This document shows, piece by piece, positions 57,561 through 64,000 of a DNA stretch of 64,000 nucleotides; the first letter of the stretch is position 1, and each line of letters starts with the position of its first letter. Under the pieces are notes generated by a model. That model had not been told where the DNA came from and did not search any database. It saw only the letters and a list, made by a program, of their open reading frames with translations. Source of the DNA: Narthecium ossifragum (taxonomy: Eukaryota; Streptophyta; Magnoliopsida; Dioscoreales; Nartheciaceae); the NCBI GenBank assembly GCA_963920575.1, contig OY986972.1:11110010-11174009 (forward strand). The letters are read 5' to 3'. The position numbers and the translations under genes were made by a program.

Positions 57561-57722
57561 ACATGGACGCTCCGAGCTTCAAAAGCCTAAACTGATAGCA
57601 TGAATAAATTACTCTGCACTTTGCGAGTTCCCACCCATATATGAGTATAAACTTTACATAAATAATACTCATAATTTTATACTCAAACTTTCCTTCTCCA
57701 AAAAAAAAAAAAAGAGACACAC

Positions 57723-59548
57723 TGATGTCGCTCAAATCTGTCACGCATAGCGGTCGCGGTGCAGTACAGCATAAGAGAGGTCGAATCCCACAGAGAGACA
57801 AGTAGGAAAGATCCAGAAATATAAATAACAATGAATTGAAAACAATCAAGGGCGATAAAAATTAAGAAACTAGATCGAAGATGTAATGGTAAGATAAAGT
57901 TAACGAAAGAAATCAAGATTTGAATGAGGCTAGGCTTCAGGAATCACTTCACTCGGATTTAGGTTCTTCTCTTCTCAATGGTTCATATAATACTCAGTTA
58001 AGGGATTCACATCCCAATCACCTTAACCGGAAGATATGGAATTATAAACCCTACAAAATATATAAATGTCTCTTCCTACGATTGGTTCTTCCTTTTTATA
58101 GTTCTAACTTCATCCAACCAAACCTAAGAATACACGATACCGGCTGTCACTACAGGCAACGCGCAGCAAAAGTTCATCGGGACAAAGCCCTAACTCTATC
58201 TAACCGGATCTCTAAGAATACACAATACCAACTCTCACAATCGGCAATGCATAGCAAAGATTTCACGGGATAGAGCCCCAACCTTGCCTTACAAGATCCC
58301 TAAGAATACACAATACCAGTTGTCACTACGGGCAATGCATAGCAAAGGTCTCGTGAGACTCGGTAGGAGAATCAAAAGAGATAACTATTGGATTATAAGA
58401 TCATGAAAGAAGCATGACTGGATTCATAATATTAATCATCCACATAGAAATCTATAATCTGAAAATAATATTTGAAGATCCAATACATAGAAAAGATTTT
58501 AACAATGAAGATTAAAAACTATGAACCATTGTTGGAGAGGAAACCCTAATCCTCGCTAGATCATCCGTCCGTCATGCCCGCGGATTACTCGGCCATGGAT
58601 GGAGATGTCTTCATCTTCTTCCTTTGGGAAACGTCCAGAAAGAGCCTCCAAAAACGTCCAAGAAGTCCCCTTTGATTACCCCTAAGTTTCCAATTTATAG
58701 CCCCAAATCTCTCCATCCACGGATTAGATCTGAATCGTAGGTTTTCTTCACCGGAAAAGTCGGATCGATCGGACTTTAGGTGTTGGATCGATCCGTCTCA
58801 TTAAAAACATCAATTCCTGGCTTCGCCCGAGTCCGATCGATCGGACTTAGGGTGTCGGATCGATCGGTTTCGTAAAAATCCTCCGTCTCTGGCTATTCCC
58901 GAGTCCGATCGATGGATGGATCGATCGAACTGTGTTCCTCTAGAAAGCATATGTTCTGTCAACCTTTAATTCCCAAGTCCGATCGATCAGACTATGGGTG
59001 TTGGATCGATCGGTTGCGTAAAAATCAGTTGGTTTTGGCTATTCCCAAGTCCGATCGATCGGACTTTAGGTGTCCGATCGATCGGACCCCTTAGGAGGGA
59101 TGGAGGGATCGATTGGATCCCTTATGGCTGAAAAAAACATGTTTTGTCACGTTTCTGTGTAGTCCGATCGATCGGCGGATCGATCGGACTTCCAGCGTAT
59201 TTTTTGTTCTGCCATTCAGACTGCGCCATCGGTTCTAAAATTACCGTAACTTCCTCTAAAAAACTCGGAATCACGAACCGTAAAATTCTCCAGAATCTAG
59301 ACTTCAAGAGCTTTCCAACGATATATGACACATCATCTGGTTCTTCATGAGCAGGTACAGATTAATTTTTGAAATTGATCCATATACTCTTTTCAGCTTC
59401 TTTTAGCTCCAATTTCCTGCATTTTCCAAACAAATATGTGAAGGGACATATAAATATAAAAATAGTAATAAAGATGTTGCTAAGGATAATAATCTAGCAA
59501 TTTAGATGGTTATAAGACTGTTCAGAGTGCACTTTCATGCACTCATCA
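57723..59548 (-). mobile_element. Athila-like 3' LTR (second copy, joined to its pol)
   Basis: Duplicate of 52,981-54,806 and directly linked to the internal region that leads to the pol gene at 60,760-64,000. It is therefore the LTR still joined to the body of the element. Palindrome array at about 58,760-59,191. Confidence 0.88.
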
Positions 59549-60759
59549 CACCCCCAACCAGCTTATTGCTAGTCTCTAGCAATTCAAAGCGTATAGAATA
59601 TAATTAAGCACACTAACCGTTCAAGGATGTAGACATGCATGATAAAAATTCTACCTTATCAAGTCAATAGTGTTTTATGCAGTACAGAGCATGGAAACTT
59701 CTTATACTCATACACATACTACCAACACATGAAATCAACTTCTACACATCAAACATGCTAACCACCATCCAGAAGAACACATATGACGTGACAAATAAAT
59801 GTTACGTGCAGAAGCAACTTCTACCCACCATTAGTCCAAACACACTAATATCTTCATGACCAATCATCCAACCCTCGCACTTTCTGTACAGCATGCTCTT
59901 TCTTTCTCTTTTTCTTTTCAACTATCAGACACTTTGCCTTTTTACGCGAGCACTCTCCGCTTCTTGAGGCGCAGAGACCCGGTTACTTAACAAAACACTT
60001 AATAGTTTTTTTTTATATAGCTATAAGTGGTTCTACCTTTTTACGCGAGCTCCCTGCTTCCTGAGGCAAGAACACCCGGTTACTCAGTAGATCACTTAAT
60101 AGTTGTTTAGGCACAGCTTGATCAAGCTCCAGAACTTTTTCTCTTTTTTTTTTCTCTGCATGCAATACTCAACAGTAGCTAATGTTGAAATCATGGTCTC
60201 GATTGACAATAGCATGCTCATTCCTCTGGTAAGTATAATTACCACTGCACATAAAGTGTTCGTGTGTGGATCAGATGATGTTATACTTTCAGATTATCAC
60301 GCATGCAATCAATGTATTGGGCAATCCATATGAAAGCAACATGCATAATAAGCATAACAATTTCAGCTCATGTACAATTTCTAGTAACATAATCAATTCA
60401 ACACTACAAAACTCAATAAGGTAGCATGCATAAGGCCATGCATGCCTACACCCCCCAACCTGAAATTCGCATTGTCCTCAATGTGAGCTAATCATGTAAA
60501 TAAGCAGAAGGGTGTTGGCTCAATTTTCATATATAGCATAAATAAGAATAAGAAATCGAAATAGTAGGGAGGCCACCTAACAGAATATCTGAAAACTTGT
60601 CCAAGGCTCCTCATGGTGGCCGATTTTCTCAAGCAAGGAAGACGGAAGTCCAGGCATCCTAAAAACATAAAATAGCAAACAAAAGGAAATGAGAATCAAA
60701 GCAAACAAACTAAAACAACCTAACCTAATCAAAAAGGGAAATGATAGATAGGAGAAAGA
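59549..60759 (-). other. 3' non-coding region of the Athila-like element
   Basis: No long frame, so any env-like ORF is absent. It holds the polypurine tract (59,549-59,562), a repeated TTTTTACGCGAGC...CCCGGTTACT block (two copies about 95 bp apart, near 59,940 and 60,040), a second PPT-like tract CCCCCCAACC (60,451-60,460) and the near-palindrome GCATTGTCCTCAATGT (60,469-60,484). The part before 60,098 is duplicated at 54,807-55,355. Confidence 0.6.
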
Positions 60760-63700
60760 TCATCCCTTGGAGACAGGGTCTACGAGAGAAACGGTGTGCT
60801 CCTCAGGGTTCGCTTTCTCTGGAATCGGCTTCAAGCGTTGTCCATTAACCTTAAACAGCCTCCCATCCTTTGGGTCTTCAACTTCCACAGTCCCATTCTC
60901 AAATATTCTACTAACGGTGAAGGGGCCTGTCCAGCGAGATCTCAACTTCCCAGGATGGAGATGCAGTCGTGCGTCATACAGATAGACTTGTTGTCCTATT
61001 TGAAATGTCTTCCGTAGGATCTTCTAGTCATGGTAGGCCTTTGTCTTTGCCTTGAAGATCCTAGAACTCTCATAAGCATCATTTCTGAGTTCCTCTAGCT
61101 CAGACAGTTGGAGTTTCCGTTCCTGACCATAAACTAAGCGGAATGGCGACATCCCCAGGGTAGTCTTGTAGGCAGTGCGATATGCCCACAACGCATCTGA
61201 TAGCCTCAAGGACCAGTCCTTTCGGTTGGGGCTCACTGTCTTCTCCAGGATTTGCTTGATCTCGTTGTTGGCTAGTTCAGCTTAGCCATTCGTCTGTGGA
61301 TGATAAGCAGTGGAAATCTTATGTGTAACTCCATACCTGCGCATCAAAGCCTCAAAAGAGCGGTTACAAAAATGAGATCCTTGGTCACTAATAATGACCC
61401 TAGGAGTACCAAATCTAGACAAAACATGCCCTTTAAGAAACTTGATGACAGTAGAATGATCATTATTCTTACATGCAATAGCCTCCACCCACTTAGAAAC
61501 ATATTCCACAGCCAACAATATATATAAATAGCCAAAAGAAGAAGGAAAGGGTCCCATAAAATTTATACCCCAACAATCAAAAATCTCTACAGCTTGAATT
61601 GGGTTCAAAGGCATCATATGCCTCCTAGATAAAGCTCCTAATTTTAGGCATCTATCACAGGATTTGCAGAAAATATTAATATCACGAAACATAGTAGGCC
61701 AGTAAAAACCACATTGAAGAATTTTAGCAGCAGTCTTTTTCATCGAAAAATGGCCTCCACATGCATGAGAGTGACAGAATGTAATGATGCTTTCGATTTC
61801 ATAATTAGGGACACACCGGCGCATAATCTGGTCAGGACAATACTTAAACAGACAAGGGTCATCCCAATAAAATTGCCTTACCTCAACAAAAAATCTACGC
61901 TTATCCTGCGCACTCCAAAAGGAAGGGATCTCAGCTGTCGCTAAGTAATTAACAATGTGCGCATACCAAGGCAGCCGTGCAACTGAAAAGAGTTGCTCAT
62001 CAGGGAAGTCATCCATAATTGGTGGCTCATTTTCCGTTACTTCCACCATCAATCTTGATAGGTGATCAGCGACAACGTTCTCCACGCCCTTTTTATCTTT
62101 GATGGAGATATCAAATTCCTGTAAGATTAATATCCAACGAATTAGGCGCGCTTTAGCATCCTTCTTGGTGAGAAGGTACTTGAGTGCGGCATGATCAGTG
62201 AAAATAGTGATAGGAGAAAAAATCAAATAAGCGCGAAACTTGTCTAATGCAAAGACTATAGCCAATAGTTCTTTCTCAGTGGTAGAATAATTCATCTGTG
62301 CATTATTCAAGGTTCGGCTAGCATAATGAATAACATGAGGTTTACCATCTTTTCGCTGTCCTAAAACAGCTCCTACAGCAAAATCACTTGCATCACACAT
62401 CAATTCAAAAGGAAGGCTCCAATCGGGTGGTTGCACAATAGGTGCGGATGTCAATTTATCAATCAAGGCTTCAAAAGCCTCTTGACAAGCAATAGTCCAC
62501 TCAAAAGGGGTATCCTTTATCAAAAGAGTACATAAAGGACGAGTAATAGCAGAAAAATTATGAATGAATCTCCTGTAAAAACCAGCATGCCCTAGAAAGG
62601 ATTTAACATCTTTGACAGTCTTTGGCACAGGAAGCTTTGAGATGTGATCGATTTTTGATCGATCTACCTCAATGCCTTTGGAAGAAACAATATGGCCCAA
62701 CACAATGCCTGAGGGCACCATGAAGTGACACTTTTCCCAATTAAGCACAAGGTTCTTCTCCTCACACCTGCCCAAGACTCTCTTTAAGTTTTGCAAGCAT
62801 GCATCAAAAGTATTACCAAATACAGTCAAGTCATCCATATATACTTCCATACATTCCTCGATCATATCAGCAAACATACTTATCATACAACGCTGAAAAG
62901 TAGCAGGAGCATTACATAATCCAAATGGCATTCTACGGAAAGCATAAGTACTAAAAGGACAAGTAAAAGTAGTTTTTTCTTGATCCTCTAAAGCAATCTC
63001 AATCTGATAATATCCAGAATAACCATCAAGAAAATAATAAAAAGGATGTCCAGCTACTCTCTCTAAAATCTGATCTAAGAACGGTAATGGAAAGTGATCC
63101 TTACGGGTGGCAGCATTCAATTTTCTATAATCTATGCACATGCGCCATTCTGTCACCAATTTAGTGGGGACAAAGTCTCCACTTTCATTTTCAACAACAG
63201 TGACACCAGATTTTTTAGGCACAACCTGTGTAGGACTCACCCATTTGCTATCAGCAATAGGGTAGATGATCCCTGCATCTAATAATTTTAACACTTCGGT
63301 TTTTACTACCTCTTTCATTGTAGGGTTCAACCTACGCTGAGGATCCCTACGAGGTACAGCCCCTTGTTCAAGATTAATCATATGGGAACATATCAAGGGA
63401 CTAATACCTTTCAGATCTGCTATACTCCATCCAATAGCTGATTTATGCTCATTCAAAATGCTAAGTAATTGCTCACCTTGCTCTGCAGTTAATGCTGAAG
63501 AAATAATAACTGGGTATGTATCACCTGGACCAAGATAGGCGTGCTTTAAACCTTGAGGAAGCGGCTTAAGGTCCAGTTTGGGCGGCTCCACTGATGATGG
63601 TGTTGGTGGCTGTCCTCTTTCTGGCAGTTCTTCAAACTTTGGATTCCATGGACTTGCAAAAGAACAATGTTCCAAATTTTTACACATACTATCAACATCA

Positions 63701-64000
63701 ATATTGCCATCCAAATCTAATTCAAGAGAATTAATTTCAGTGGTAGCAAACTCTTCTTCAGTGAGCAAATCAATCTGGTAAGTCTGTTGGCATTCATCAT
63801 CCTCATCAGGCTGCTTAGCAACATTAAAAACATTAATTTCTAAAGTCATATTCCCAAAAGTTAACTTCATTAAGCCATTCCTGCAATTAATTATAGCATT
63901 AGCAGTAGCAAGAAACGGTCTACCTAAAATAATAGGAATTCTAGAATCAGCAGTTACTATAGCCTGAGTATCCAAGACTAAGAAATCGACAGGATAATAA
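60760..64000 (-). pseudogene. Athila-like pol (protease end, RT, RNase H, integrase), partial
   Basis: The minus-strand frame enters from the window edge. In order: protease end (IPIILGRPFLATANAIINC), RT (WRMCIDYRKLNAATRKDHFP, FLDGYSGYYQIEIALEDQEK, MPFGLCNAPATFQRCM, catalytic VYMDDLTVFG), RNase H (MCDASDFAVGAVLGQ, TTEKELLAIVFALDKF, FTDHAALKYLL), integrase zinc finger (CHSHACGGHF, CKSCDRC), core (DCWGINFMGPFPSS, VIISDQGSHF, AYHPQTNG) and C-terminus (RSRWTGPFTVSRIFENGTVE). The frame is open for about 897 codons to a TAA at 61,279-61,284, with another stop near 61,024. The first integrase Asp (GIDFMG in relatives) is Asn, so integration would fail even without the stops. This is the best preserved pol in the window. 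Confidence 0.93.

Larger units (their letters stand above)
55356..60097. repeat. Tandem duplication, unit 2 (4,742 bp)
   Basis: The second copy. It holds the truncated LTR of the non-autonomous element (55,356-55,900), the end of the Copia LTR (55,906-56,446), integrase copy 2 (56,452-57,560) and the Athila-like 3' LTR (57,723-59,548), and joins the rest of the Athila-like element at 60,098. Confidence 0.95.

Noticed and set aside
52981..59548. The two identical LTRs 4.7 kb apart as the pair of one short retrotransposon
   Set aside because: The intervening DNA includes part of another LTR, the Copia LTR end and the Tat integrase, and the whole 4,742-bp block repeats; a tandem duplication explains it.
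1..64000. tRNA, rRNA or other structured RNA genes
   Set aside because: No cloverleaf or rRNA core was recognised by eye; the tRNA-like pieces seen are primer-binding sites.

Overview
The window is plant nuclear DNA made almost entirely of transposable elements. Evidence for a plant: Ty3/gypsy pol genes of the Tat/Ogre and Athila type, GRF zinc-finger genes, plant mobile domain (PMD) ORFs, MuDR transposase remains, and captured pieces of a PPR gene and a carbohydrate esterase gene. The captured exons are GC-rich, which is common in monocots, but I cannot name the species. I see no bacterial genes, no CRISPR array and no convincing tRNA or rRNA gene.

Layout. 1-3.1 kb: LTR remnants around a decayed integrase end. 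3.3-7.7 kb: two divergently oriented, intron-containing small GRF zinc-finger genes, each with a G-box palindrome upstream, flanking a decayed PMD ORF. 8.3-12.3 kb: a promoter-like stretch and a 2-kb polypyrimidine satellite holding a 200-N gap. 12.3-16.1 kb: a broken MuDR transposase gene split by a solo LTR that itself holds a MITE. 16.7-24 kb: LTR fragments, a MITE and a LINE 3' end interrupted by a solo LTR that holds a second solo LTR. 25.3-28.5 kb: two MULE-type elements, the second a Pack-MULE carrying esterase and PPR fragments.

From 29.25 kb to the right edge the sequence is one stack of nested insertions. A minus-strand LTR element (3' LTR at 29,251-30,321) carries a PMD ORF antisense to itself. 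That ORF was hit by a solo LTR exactly at its start codon and by a plus-strand Tat/Ogre-like element (5' LTR at 33,181-35,411). The Tat element was in turn hit by a Tekay-like solo LTR in gag, by a SIRE-like Copia solo LTR that holds a complete non-autonomous LTR element, and by a minus-strand Athila-like element whose pol runs off the window. A 4,742-bp stretch across several of these layers was then duplicated in tandem (50,614-55,355 and 55,356-60,097) with at least three base differences.

Target-site duplications define most insertions: CATGG, CATTT/TATTT, CTTAC, CCACG, CGCCT, CACGA and TGTTC/TGCTC for LTRs; 9-10 bp for the MULEs. Most observations with possible novelty concern non-coding structure. 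LTRs of three lineages carry dense arrays of TCGA-centred palindromes, usually just upstream of the TATA box, and one breakpoint of the large duplication lies directly beside such a palindrome. Only the two GRF genes look structurally intact enough to be expressed host-type genes.
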